Shown here: in pieces, positions 26,626-35,725 of the stretch | Position numbering within the stretch: position 1 is the stretch's first letter | Layout of the letters: each line of letters begins with the position of its first letter | Origin: DASQFI01 sp963780895 | GTDB taxonomy: Bacteria; Acidobacteriota; Vicinamibacteria; Vicinamibacterales; SCN-69-37 | NCBI GenBank assembly: GCA_963780895.1 | Contig: CAWAEG010000002.1 | Coordinates: 496,001-560,000 of the forward strand | Direction: 5' to 3' | DNA length: 64,000 bases | Notes under the pieces: model-generated | Seen by the model: only the letters and a program-made list of their open reading frames with translations | Database searches by the model: none | What the model was told of the DNA's origin: nothing | Translations under genes and position numbers: made by a program

Positions 26626-27804
26626 TCACCGCGTGGCAATCCTGACCAGCGTCTCCTGACAAGGGCCCGTCACCTCGGCCGACTTCTGGCCCACCACCAT
26701 GTTAATTTCGGTCCGAACCCCAAATTCTTTCGTGTAGATCCCAGGCTCTATCGTAAACCCGGTGCCCGGCACGAGAAGCCGGTCGTCGTGCGTCTCGTAG
26801 TCGTCCATGTGGACCCCGTTGCCGTGGACCTCTTCGCCCAGGCTGTGGCCCGTGCGGTGGATGAACAGGTCGCCGAACCCGGCCGCTGTAATGACGTCGC
26901 GGGTGGCTCGATCGACTTCCCACCCGTGCACCGCCTGCCCGGCGGCCACGGCGGACTTCACTTTCGCGACCGCCGCGTTCCGGCCGGCGACCGCCACTCC
27001 AAAGGCCCTGGCAATCGGCTCGGGCGGCGTCCCGGCGAACCCGGTCCAGGTGATGTCGGCGTAGACGGCGCCGGGCTCGTCCAGTTTGCCCCACAAATCG
27101 AGGAGCAAAAGCTCATTGGGACGAATCGTGCGGGACTTGTCGCGAGAAGGGGCGTAGTGGGGATTGCCGGCGTTTTCCTGCGCGCCCACGATCGGCGCGC
27201 TGTCGGCGATGAGCCCCTCTTCGCGGAACCAATCGACCATCTTCTGCTGCACTTCGTATTCGGTGGGGGTCTCGCCGGCCGAGAGCTTGGCTCCCACGAA
27301 TTCGAACGTTCGATCCTTGATCCGGTAGAGCTTGTCGGATGCCGTGCGGTGCGTCGCGATCGCGGCATCGTCCCACGCGGCTTCGAAGCGCTGCACGAGG
27401 TCGCCCGAGGAGACGACGCGCAGACCGAGCCGCCGGATGAAATCCACCGTGCCGGCGTCCACGCGCGAGAGGTACGGAATCGCGCACTCCGGCGAGTACT
27501 CCATCGCCACGACTTTCGATCCGCGCAGGATCTCCGCGACGCCCTGTTCCAGCTCCCGCCGTCCGGAGTACGACGTCTTGGTTCCAGGGACCTTGTCGAG
27601 CACGAACGGCTCGATCGCGTGCACGAGCTTCTTCGGCGTGCCGGACGCCGGGATGAAGTAGTACCACCGGCGCGTCGTGTGCGCGCCCGTCAGGCCCGCC
27701 AGCTTCACCGCGACCGGATTCGATCCATGGAAGTCGTAGAGCAGCCAGCCGTCCACGTGATCGACGGCCAGGGTCTTCTGAACGGCTGGAATGTCGAGCG
27801 CCAT
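26626..27804 (-). CDS. M24 family metallopeptidase (Xaa-Pro aminopeptidase-like)
   Basis: A 392-residue creatinase-fold protein. The N-terminal creatinase-like domain covers about residues 1-160. The pita-bread catalytic domain shows the five metal ligands: Asp in LLLLDLWGK and YADITWTG, His in HRTGHSLGEEVHGNG, Glu in TGFTIEPGIY and Glu in VRTEINMVV. Such enzymes remove N-terminal residues before proline in the cytoplasm. The ATG at 27804 gives the usual start; a TATACT box ends 6 bases before it and no Shine-Dalgarno is seen, suggesting leaderless translation. It is divergent from the VWFA-related gene, about 100 bases apart. Confidence 0.9.
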   Translation of the reverse strand: MALDIPAVQKTLAVDHVDGWLLYDFHGSNPVAVKLAGLTGAHTTRRWYYFIPASGTPKKLVHAIEPFVLDKVPGTKTSYSGRRELEQGVAEILRGSKVVAMEYSPECAIPYLSRVDAGTVDFIRRLGLRVVSSGDLVQRFEAAWDDAAIATHRTASDKLYRIKDRTFEFVGAKLSAGETPTEYEVQQKMVDWFREEGLIADSAPIVGAQENAGNPHYAPSRDKSRTIRPNELLLLDLWGKLDEPGAVYADITWTGFAGTPPEPIARAFGVAVAGRNAAVAKVKSAVAAGQAVHGWEVDRATRDVITAAGFGDLFIHRTGHSLGEEVHGNGVHMDDYETHDDRLLVPGTGFTIEPGIYTKEFGVRTEINMVVGQKSAEVTGPCQETLVRIATR

Positions 27805-27908
27805 CAAAGCAGTATAAGTACCTCGGGTTTCGTTGACGCTTTGCCTTCCAGAAAGCACTTAGGTCCGTACCGACACTCCCGTACAATCTAGCGTAGTTCA
27901 CTGTGTTT

Positions 27909-30003
27909 ATGAACCGCATTTCCTTTCTGACCGGCGTTTTCGCTCTGGGCGCGTCGCTCCTGCCGGGGGCCTACCAGTCACCACCGGCTGCCGGACAACA
28001 GCCGACCGGACCGCAACTCACATTCCGCGTCGAGACGAACTACATCGAGGTGGATGCGATTGTCACGGACGGACGCGGCAACTTCGTACGCGATCTCAAA
28101 CGTGAAGACTTCACGCTGTTCGAGGACGGCAAACCGCAGGCCGTGGACGCATTCGCGTTCATCGACATCCCGTTCGAGCGCGCCGATCCGCTGCTCCATC
28201 GCGACGATGAGGTCGATCCCGACGTGTTCACCAATGAGCGGGACTTCGAGGGGCGCATCTACCTCATCGTGCTCGACAGCTACCACGTCGCGGCGGTCCG
28301 GACGCAGCAGACGCGCAAGGTGGTTCGCGACTTCATTCTCAACAACGTGGCGGCCAACGACTCGGCTGCCGTCGTGCACGTCGGACGCACCGACATCAGT
28401 CAGGAGTTCACTTCCAACAAACGACTGCTCCTGAGGTCGGTGGACAAGTTCATGGGGCAGAAGCTGCAATCGAAGGTCCTCAACAAGTTCGAGAACGTCC
28501 AGATCGCGGCGTCGTCTGACCTCGAGCCGCAGGACTTCGACTGGAACGAGCGCATCGGGAACGCCCGGGCCACGGTGGCGTCGCTTGGCAAGCTCTCGGG
28601 CTACATGACGGGCATTCAGGGCCGACGGAAATCCGTGATCTTCGTCAGCGAGTCGTTCGACTTCGACACCGACGACCTCGTCGGGAGTCCAGGATCGCCA
28701 CGTCGATCCGGAGCATTGGCGTCGAATTCGCCGACGGAAGCGGCCGAAATTGGCGATGTCGTGCGCGACATGCAGGCGACGCTCGAAGCTGCGACGCGCG
28801 GCAATATCGCGGTGTATTCCGTCGATCCCCGCGGACTCGTGGACGCCTCTGAAGATACGATCGGCATCGCGGGCAAGGTTCCGACTCGGGCCATTGCGGA
28901 AGAAATCCGCCGCTCCCAGGGCAGGCTGCGGACGCTGTCGACGGACACCGGGGGAACGCCGATCGTCGCGACGAACAACTTCGCCGCTGGCTTCGACCGC
29001 ATCGTCCAGGACAACAGCACGTACTACATGCTCGGCTATCGCGCGCAGCCGAAGCACGACGGCAAGTTTCACGACATCACCGTCAAAGTGACGCGGCCAG
29101 GCGTGCAGATCCGCGCGCGCAAGGGGTATTACGCGGTGAAGACCGACCTGACGAAACTCCCCGCCGCCCCGCCGCCGGATCCGCTTCGCGACATGCTGCT
29201 CAGTCCGATGGCGCTGCGCGGCTTGACGATGCGCGCGACGGCCGATGTGGTGAAAGGCCCGGCCCAGCAATCGATCGTGCAGATCGCCGTGGAAATCGAC
29301 GGCAACAACCTCGGCTTCGACGAGAAGAACGGCACGTTCGTCAACAAGGTCGAGTGGTCGTACATGGTGCTCGACGGCGCCGGCGCGGCGAAGACGAACG
29401 GCAAGCGCACGGCCGATTTCGCCCTGACGCCCAAGAACAAGGAGGCGGTGGCCGAGCACGGCCTTCGCTTCGCGACCGAATTCGAGCTGCCGCCGGGACG
29501 CTACCAGTTCCGCGTGGCGGGCAAAGAAGGCATCGGCGGACGCACCGGCTCGGTCTTCTGGGACGTGGACGTCCCCGACTTCAGCAAAGGATCCGTTCAG
29601 CATGAGCGACATCGTGCTGACGTCATCGCGTGCCGGCGCCGCGCCGACGATTACCGACACGAAGACGCTCCGGACGGTTCTGCCCGGTCCTCCGACCGCG
29701 CACCGCACGTTCACGCTCGAGGACACGGTCGCGGTCTATGCCGAGATTTACGACAGCCAGGCCGCGACGCCTCACTCGGTCGATCTGAGCGTCACGGTGC
29801 GCACCGACGATGGCACTCAGGTCTTCAAGTCGGAGGAGACGCGGGAGAGCAAGGACATTGCCGGCGCGCGAGGAGGGTTCGGCTACCTCGTGCGGATTCC
29901 GATGCAGGATCTCGTCCCGGGTCGGTTCGTGCTGGCGGTCGAGGCACGATCACGGCTGGGTGGGGATCCGATCAAGAAGGAGACGGAGTTTCGCGTGAAG
30001 TGA
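27909..30003 (+). CDS. VWFA-related exported protein of the acidobacterial type, with a 1-nt frameshift
   Basis: A ~697-residue exported protein with a signal peptide (1-~25). Residues ~40-90 (TNYIEVDAIVTDGRGNFV, DLKREDFTLFEDGKPQ) and the VWA core with LIVLDSYHV match the VWFA-related domain that is abundant in Acidobacteria. Its function is unknown; VWA domains bind proteins through a metal ion. The frame breaks at about 29597-29601: after VPDFSKGSV the reading turns to arginine-rich nonsense, while the proper continuation (MSDIVLTSSRAGAAP to ETEFRVK) lies one frame over and ends at 30003. The uncorrected frame would run to 30191 and overlap the next gene. A single extra base is the simplest explanation. 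Confidence 0.87.
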
Positions 30004-30034
30004 GAGCTTGCGCGGCCGGAACCTGCGGAGATCC

Positions 30035-30493
30035 TTACATCTCGCCATTCCAATCCTCCGGATCGGCGGAGGTCGCTCTGAACACTTCCAGATGCCATTT
30101 GCCGCCGCCCCACGGCTCAATGACGTCGGCGGCCACGACGTCGACCAGGATCTCGGCGAACGTCCGGTGCTCGGGATCGTTTTCGAGGTGATACGCCTCA
30201 TCGTCCCAGACGAAGGACGGATAGAGCAGCAGCGTCAGGAAGAGATCGTAGCCGTCGTCGAGCACGAGCAGGTGCCCGACCGGACGTTTCTGCGTCGAGT
30301 GATAGACGAGGTATTTCTCCGCGCTGTGCGCGCGGATGTAGCGCTTGAGCGTGAACTCGCGCGCGACGATGTCCTCGACCGCGATCTTCTTGTCCCAGCA
30401 GTCGCGGCAGTAGCGCGCGTCCCCCCGCGGCTCGGAGACGTCTTTCGTCCCGCACAGCGCGCAGCGAACGGTCTCGGCGGATTTACGGGCCAT
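30035..30493 (-). CDS. Small zinc-ribbon protein of unknown function
   Basis: A 152-residue protein with an N-terminal treble-clef or ribbon pattern CALC (11-14) and CRDC (29-32), probably a zinc site. The rest is acidic and aromatic-rich, with HLLVLDDGYDLFLTLLLYPSF and a C-terminal WGGGKWHLEVFRA; no known domain is evident to me. It follows glgP on the same strand after 82 bases. Codon use and GC match the neighbours, supporting it as a real gene. It converges with the VWFA-related gene. Confidence 0.72.
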   Translation of the reverse strand: MARKSAETVRCALCGTKDVSEPRGDARYCRDCWDKKIAVEDIVAREFTLKRYIRAHSAEKYLVYHSTQKRPVGHLLVLDDGYDLFLTLLLYPSFVWDDEAYHLENDPEHRTFAEILVDVVAADVIEPWGGGKWHLEVFRATSADPEDWNGEM

Positions 30494-30547
30494 CGGATCG
30501 GATCTCGATTGCGGAGAACTCCAAGCCCTCTATCCTAAACCAGCGCG

Positions 30548-30577
30548 GAAAGACCTCGGGTTTCTTTTTTGGTCTTT
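30548..30577. repeat. 7-bp inverted repeat at the glgP 3' end
   Basis: AAAGACC and GGTCTTT around a loop containing TCGGGTTTCTTTTTT. It touches the glgP stop. The loop word resembles the arm of the rbfA-nrnA repeat. Confidence 0.5.
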
Positions 30578-32715
30578 ACACCAACGCGCCCCGGCACGCC
30601 GGCGCATACGCGCGGTCGACGTAGTCCTTCAGCATCCGGCGCGACGAGAATCGCGGTATCACGGTGTAAATCGCCTGCTTGACCATCGCGACCCACCGGC
30701 GCGGGATGCCGCGGCCGTCGCGCTCGTAATACGCGGGCACCACTTCGTTTTCGAGCAGCTGATAGAGGGCGTCCGCGTCGGCCGCATCGATCGCCTCGAC
30801 CTCTCCCGAGGCGGGGGTGCCGTCGATGAGCCAGCCGTTGGTTCCCGTGTACCCCTCGGCCCACCACCCGTCGCCGATGCTCAGATGCAGCACGCCGTTC
30901 ATCGACGCCTTCATCCCGCTCGTGCCGCTCGCCTCGAGGGGCTTGCGCGGCGTGTTGAGCCAGACGTCGCAGCCCTGCACGAGGATGTGCGCGACGTGCA
31001 GATCGTAGTCGTCCACGAAGGCGATGCGGCCGCCGAACCTGGGATCGAGCGTCTGCGCGAAGACGCGGTGGAGCTGTTGCTTGCCGGATTCGTCGGCCGG
31101 ATGCGCCTTGCCGGCGAAGACGAACTGGACGGGCCGGCCGGCGCGGCTGACGATCCGCGCGAGGCGATCGCTGTCGCGGAACAGCAGGTCGGGCCGCTTG
31201 TAGCCGGTGAACCGGCGCGCGAACCCGATGGTCAGCGCCTGCGGGTCGAGCATCGCCCCGAACGAAATCACACGTCCGACCGCCGACGCGTCGTCCGTCC
31301 AGCGCTGCCGCGCGCGTTCGCGGATGAACTGGAACAGCGCCGCCCGCAGCGACTCGCGCGCCGCCCAGAGATCGTCGTCGGGAATCTCGAGGATGCGCGA
31401 CCAGAACGCCGGATCTTCGTACTGATCGCGCCACGCGGGACTCAGATGGCGTTCGAACAGGCGCGCCAGAGCGCCCGAGACCCACGTCGGCGCGTGGACG
31501 CCGTTCGTGATCGTGTCGACGTGACGGTGCTCGTCCGGCGTCTCGCGCCAGAGCGGCGCGAACATTTCCTGCGTCACCTTGCCGTGGAGCTGGCTCACCG
31601 CGTTGATGACGCCTGACGACCGCATGGCGAGCGCCGTCATGTTGAAGCGCGGACCGGCGCCCGAGTCGTACTGCCCGAGCTGCCGGAAGCGGTCGCCATG
31701 GCCGTTCATCGATCCCCAGGTGCCCGCCAGATGCTGTTCGACCAGGTCGAACGGGAAGGCGTCGTGCCCGGCCGGCACGGGGGTGTGCGTCGTAAAAACC
31801 GTCGTGCGCCGCACTTCAGCGAGCGCGTCGTCCCAGGCCGTACCCGACGCCAGCTGATCGCGGAGGCGCTGAAGGACGACGAAGGCCGCGTGCCCTTCGT
31901 TCAGGTGCCACACCGCGGGAGCGAGCCCAAGCGCACGCAGCGTCAGCACGCCGCCCAGGCCCAGCACGATTTCCTGCTGCAGCCGGATGTCCTGGCCGCC
32001 GCCATACAGCCGGGCCGAGAGCGCGCGGTCCTCGGCCGTGTTCTGCTCGAGATTCGTGTCGAGCAGCAGCAGCCGGACGCGCGCCAGCCGGACTTCCCAG
32101 ACCTGAACGAGAATCGACCGCGTCCCCATCGGCACGAGCACGACGCACGGCTTGTCGTCGAGCGTCCGCGCGTGCGCGATGGGCGCATCGGCCCAGTTCA
32201 GCTGTTCGTAGACCTCCTGCTGCCAGCCGTCGTTCGAGATGCGCTGACGGAAGTAGCCCTGCGGATACATGAAGCCAACGCCGATGAGCGGCACGCCGAG
32301 GTCGCAGGCCTCTTTGCAGTGATCGCCCGCGAGGACGCCGAGACCGCCGGCGTAAATCGGCAGCGACTGGTGCAGCGCGAACTCCGCGCAGAAGTACGCG
32401 ATCACCTGCTGGGGATCCGCACCCGAGTGCGTGTGCCACCAGCTCGTGGCTGCCGGGCGCGCGGGCCGCGTCGAGCGCTTTGAGCGCGGCGTCGTACATG
32501 GCGAGAAACCCGGGATCGGCCGCCGCGCGGGCGAGAACGTCCGGATCGATGCGGTTCAGCATCATCACGGGGTTGTGGGCGCTCTGGCGCCACAACCCGT
32601 AATCGAGACGCCGAAACACGTCGCGCGCCGGATTCCAGGCCCACCAGAGATCGCATGCGAGCTCACGCAGACGAGAGAGGCGAGGGGGGAGAGGAGCAGC
32701 AACCGGATTGTTCAT
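30576..32715 (-). CDS. glgP: Alpha-glucan phosphorylase, with a 1-nt frameshift
   Basis: A ~712-residue glycogen/maltodextrin phosphorylase of the short bacterial type. The N-terminal DUF3417 part (LACDLWWAWNPARDVFRRLD) is encoded up to about 32460. The main part follows in another frame (WWHTHSGADPQQVIAYFCAE, SLPIYAGGLGVLAGDH, HLNEGHAAFV), down to the PLP-binding EASGTSGMKASMNGVL, whose lysine carries the cofactor. The two parts join if one base is removed within about 32443-32470 (an alternation of GCGC and CCC). The enzyme releases glucose-1-phosphate from alpha-glucans in the cytoplasm. It starts 28 bases after the dehydratase gene. No other glycogen gene is in the window. Confidence 0.88.
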
Positions 32716-32743
32716 TAATGAGTCACATCTCCAAATGCAAGAA

Positions 32744-33712
32744 TCAGACGCACGCTCCCGTGAGCGAGGCGAACCGCGAAAGATCGATGTTGCCGCCGGA
32801 GACGACGACGGCGATGCGTTTGTGCCCGGCCTCGCGCACCTGCGGTGAGCTCGCCGCGGCGATCGCGCAGGCGGCCGCGCCTTCGGCGATCACGTGGCAC
32901 CGTTCGGCGGCGAGCGTCATCGCGCGGGCGGCCTCCTCGAGCGACACGACGATGGACGCGTCGACCCATTGGGAGAGCAGCGGCCACATCGACGGCAGGA
33001 CGGATTTCCCGCCGGCGCCGTCCACGAACGACGCGGTCCAGCCTTCGAAGCGCATGGGCTTGCCGGCGGCGAACGACGCCGAGAGCGGCGCGGCGGTTGC
33101 CGGCTCGGCGGCATAGACCTTTGCAGCCGGGCGCAGCGCGCGAATGGCGCACCCGATGCCGGCCAGCAGGCCGCCGCCGCCGATGGGCGCGATCACCGCG
33201 TCCACGTCCGGCAGATCCTCGAGGATCTCGAGCCCGATCGTGCCGTTTCCGCTGATGAACCCGTCGTCGTCGAACGGATGCACGAACTGGCCGGTCATCC
33301 GGTCGGAGGCGTGTTCCTCGACGGCTTTCCACGCTTCCTCGTAGGAGGTCTTGACGATCGTGGCGCCGAGCCGTTCGATCGATTTGAGCTTGGTGGCCGG
33401 CGCCGTGCCCATGACCAGCACGGACGCGCGGGCGCCGGCTTCGCGCGCCGCGAGCGCGACGCCCTGGGCGGCATTGCCAGCCGAGACGGTCCAGACGCCG
33501 TTCGACAGCGCCGAGGCCGGCAGCTGCGAGACGGCGTTCATCGCGCCTCGAATCTTGAACGATCCAACGGGTTGGAAGATTTCGAGTTTCAGAAAGACTT
33601 CTGGCGCCGTGCGATCGATCGGGTCGAGCCTGATGAGCGGCGTTCTGACGCAAACCGGAAAGATCCGAGACGCCGCGGCGCGAATCGTCTCGATAGAAAT
33701 GTTCCGCGGCAT
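32744..33712 (-). CDS. Threonine/serine dehydratase-like PLP enzyme
   Basis: A 322-residue fold-type II PLP enzyme. Its lysine lies in PVGSFKIRGAMNA, the phosphate-binding loop is GGGGLLAG, and VSAGNAAQGVA is the Asn loop. It has no ACT regulatory domain, so it is the short (catabolic threonine ammonia-lyase or serine racemase-like) form. Threonine deamination is most likely; serine cannot be excluded. The ATG at 33712 fits the family start (ISIETIRAAASRI). It leads a probable operon with glgP. Confidence 0.87.
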   Translation of the reverse strand: MPRNISIETIRAAASRIFPVCVRTPLIRLDPIDRTAPEVFLKLEIFQPVGSFKIRGAMNAVSQLPASALSNGVWTVSAGNAAQGVALAAREAGARASVLVMGTAPATKLKSIERLGATIVKTSYEEAWKAVEEHASDRMTGQFVHPFDDDGFISGNGTIGLEILEDLPDVDAVIAPIGGGGLLAGIGCAIRALRPAAKVYAAEPATAAPLSASFAAGKPMRFEGWTASFVDGAGGKSVLPSMWPLLSQWVDASIVVSLEEAARAMTLAAERCHVIAEGAAACAIAAASSPQVREAGHKRIAVVVSGGNIDLSRFASLTGACV

Positions 33713-33744
33713 GCAGCGGGCGAAGATCCTATCATCTTTGATTC

Positions 33745-33810
33745 GGGGGGCTTCGCCCCCGCGAACCCCCCAACGCGCACACTCGCGGGGCCCCTGATTC
33801 CCCGCTCCGT
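33745..33810. repeat. G/C-run hairpins between divergent genes
   Basis: GGGGGGC-TTC-GCCCCC (33745-33760) is followed by further short C- and G-run inversions up to about 33810. This lies in the 231-base gap between the dehydratase and asparaginase genes. I see no gene there. Confidence 0.55.
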
Positions 33811-33943
33811 TCGCGCGGCTCACTCGCTGGCGCTCGTTCGCACGCGTCGTCAACCTCGGAGTTCTGCCCGCGCCCCCCAAGGCACTCACTCCACCGCCAA
33901 TGGCAGTAGACTAGCGGCGAAAATCCCGGACTGGAGCGTTCCC

Positions 33944-35086
33944 ATGGCGACACGAATCAACCGGCGAGATTTCATGGCCACCACAGCAGCGGCAAGCCTC
34001 GCGGCGGCGGCGCGTTCGCTCGCGGCGAGCGGTCCCACCGTCATCCGTCAAAGCAGCAGCCGGCCCGTCGTCGTGTCGTCGGGCAACGGCAACACCCACA
34101 AGAACGGCGGCACCAAGACGTGCGTGCAGACGGCGTTCGAATTGATGACGACCGGCAAGGACGGCAAGCCGGTGGACGTCCTCGATGCCCTCATCGCCGG
34201 CGTCAACATCGTCGAGCTCGATCCGGCCGACACGAGCGTCGGGTACGGCGGCTTGCCGAACGCCGACGGCGTCGTGCAGCTCGACGCGTGCTGCATGCAC
34301 GGACCTCGCAAGAAGGCGGGCGGCGTCGGCGCGCTCGAAGGCGTCAAGACGCCCTCGCTCGTAGCCAAGTCCGTCATGGAGCGGACCGACCATCATTTGA
34401 TTGTCGGCAAGGACGCGCAGATCTTCGCCCGGAACATGGGCTTCGAGATCCTGCCGGACCTGAACACGCCCCGGTCGCGGGCGGCCTGGCTGGAATGGAA
34501 GCAGCGCACCGATCCGATCCACTACATTCGCGATCCGCGCGAGCGCGAAGAGGCCGAGCGTCAGGTGATTCTCGACATGGTCGCCGAAGGCTACATCGAC
34601 GAGAACCACATCTACGGGACGATCAACTGCGACGGCGTGAACGCCGGCGGTGACGTGTGCGGCGTCACGACGACGAGCGGTCTGGCGTGGAAGATTCCCG
34701 GACGCCTGGGTGACTCCCCGATTCTCGGCGCCGGGTTGTACGTGGACAACGGCGTCGGCGCCGCGGGATCGACCGGCCGGGGGGAGGCGAATCTCTACAA
34801 CCTGTGTTCGTTCCTCGTTGTCGAAGAGATGCGCCGCGGCGCCAGCCCGAAAGATGCCGGCATGGCGGCTCTCAAGCGGATCAAGGAAAACACGATCGAA
34901 AAGCGCCTCCTGAACGAGCGCGGGCTGCCGAACTTCAACATCAACTTCTACATTCTGAACAAGCGCGGGGACCATGCGGGCGTCGCGATGTACAACGAAA
35001 AGGGCGGCGGGACGTACGCGGTCTGCGACGAAAAGGGACCGCGGCACGAAAAGCTCGAGCCGGCGTTGGAGGGAGGGGCAGGATAG
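33944..35086 (+). CDS. Tat-exported N4-glycosylasparaginase/isoaspartyl peptidase
   Basis: A 380-residue Ntn hydrolase precursor. Residues 6-30 (NRRDFMATTAAASLAAAA) form a twin-arginine signal, so it is exported folded. Aligning to the family, the autocatalytic nucleophile is Thr226 in HIYGTINCDG; the substrate-binding stretch is IPGRLGDSPILGAG. DACCMHGPRKKAGGVGAL matches the glycosylasparaginase branch, which cleaves the GlcNAc-Asn link of glycopeptides, rather than plant-type asparaginase. The enzyme should self-cleave before Thr226 into two chains. GGAG lies upstream of the ATG. A repeat-rich, gene-free 640 bases follows. Confidence 0.9.
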   Translation: MATRINRRDFMATTAAASLAAAARSLAASGPTVIRQSSSRPVVVSSGNGNTHKNGGTKTCVQTAFELMTTGKDGKPVDVLDALIAGVNIVELDPADTSVGYGGLPNADGVVQLDACCMHGPRKKAGGVGALEGVKTPSLVAKSVMERTDHHLIVGKDAQIFARNMGFEILPDLNTPRSRAAWLEWKQRTDPIHYIRDPREREEAERQVILDMVAEGYIDENHIYGTINCDGVNAGGDVCGVTTTSGLAWKIPGRLGDSPILGAGLYVDNGVGAAGSTGRGEANLYNLCSFLVVEEMRRGASPKDAGMAALKRIKENTIEKRLLNERGLPNFNINFYILNKRGDHAGVAMYNEKGGGTYAVCDEKGPRHEKLEPALEGGAG

Positions 35087-35094
35087 CGGCGGCT

Positions 35095-35215
35095 CGGCTC
35101 GGTGGTTCCGGGGTTCCGGTGCGGGGTTCCGGGGGTTCCGTTGCGTTCCGGAGTTCAACGGGATTCCGAGGTTCCGGGGTGCCTGGGTTCCGAGGTTCGG
35201 AGCCGTTGGTGTGCG
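35095..35215. repeat. GGTTCCGGGG short-word repeat
   Basis: About ten copies of GGTTCCG or GATTCCG in a row with variable one- to six-base spacers, starting right after the asparaginase stop. The 12-mer CCGGGGTTCCGG is shared with the in-frame insert of rimO. Downstream (35216-35307) I see nothing. Confidence 0.7.
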
Positions 35216-35307
35216 GTGCGATCGATGGGATCGGTGCTGAGGAGCGGGCCACCGACGGACAAGCTCTCACCTGAAAGCGCCGCCGAGTTCATCCGGACGC
35301 GATTTCG

Positions 35308-35710
35308 CTCTGCGACACCCGGAGCGTAGGTGAATGTGACGTGCCAGCCGGCGACTAAAGCGTTTTCGAGAAGCGTGTAGCAGGCTGCAGGCCGAATTTG
35401 CCGCAGCGCGCCTGACGGTCTGCTCCGCGGAAGGCGCGCGAGCGTGCGGCTGAGGCCAGCAGCGTGCTACACGCTTCTCGAAAACGTTCTGGGAGTGGCC
35501 CGACAGCGACAGTACGAAATCGCGCCGGAAGGAGCGAGGCGTTTCGCGCGCGACTTGCGAAGGCGTGCCACGCGGTTTTGGCACGGGACAAGGCCGGGTA
35601 GCACTCGCGCGAAGAGCGGCAGTCCGAAACGCCCGCGAGTGGAGGCAGCGATTTCTCAGGCCAGCTCCCCGGAGCCGCTGGCACGTCACGCCCACCGACA
35701 CTCCGCACGG
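35308..35710. other. Gene-free region with a closed multi-arm inverted-repeat architecture
   Basis: Outer stem: 35320-35332 plus 35336-35348 pair with 35677-35689 plus 35693-35705 (13 of 13 and 11 of 13). Arm 1: 35361-35382 pairs perfectly with 35465-35486 (22 bp), continued by 35384-35393 with 35454-35463 (one mismatch), 35400-35405 with 35445-35450 and 35406-35412 with 35433-35439, closing on a 20-base loop. Arm 2: 35491-35500 with 35659-35669, 35516-35523 with 35648-35655, 35539-35546 with 35625-35632, and a terminal hairpin CGTGCCA/TGGCACG (35564-35570, 35579-35585). No convincing protein is encoded on either strand. It could be a structured RNA or a palindromic mobile element. It ends 15 bases before the P1 peptidase stop. 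Confidence 0.7.
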
Positions 35711-35725
35711 GCGACCCGGCGCCAC

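Noticed and set aside
29604..30191. The C-terminal ~195 residues of the VWFA-related protein as read without correction
   Set aside because: Arg/Asp-rich nonsense overlapping the opposite gene; the conserved C-terminus is in the neighbouring frame.
33713..33943. Small gene in the gap between the dehydratase and the asparaginase
   Set aside because: Only G/C-run hairpins; no frame with a start signal or recognisable content.
35308..35710. Retron, diversity-generating retroelement, CRISPR or integron attC site as an explanation of the multi-arm region
   Set aside because: No reverse transcriptase, integrase or cas gene in the window and no repeat-spacer periodicity or attC core sites.
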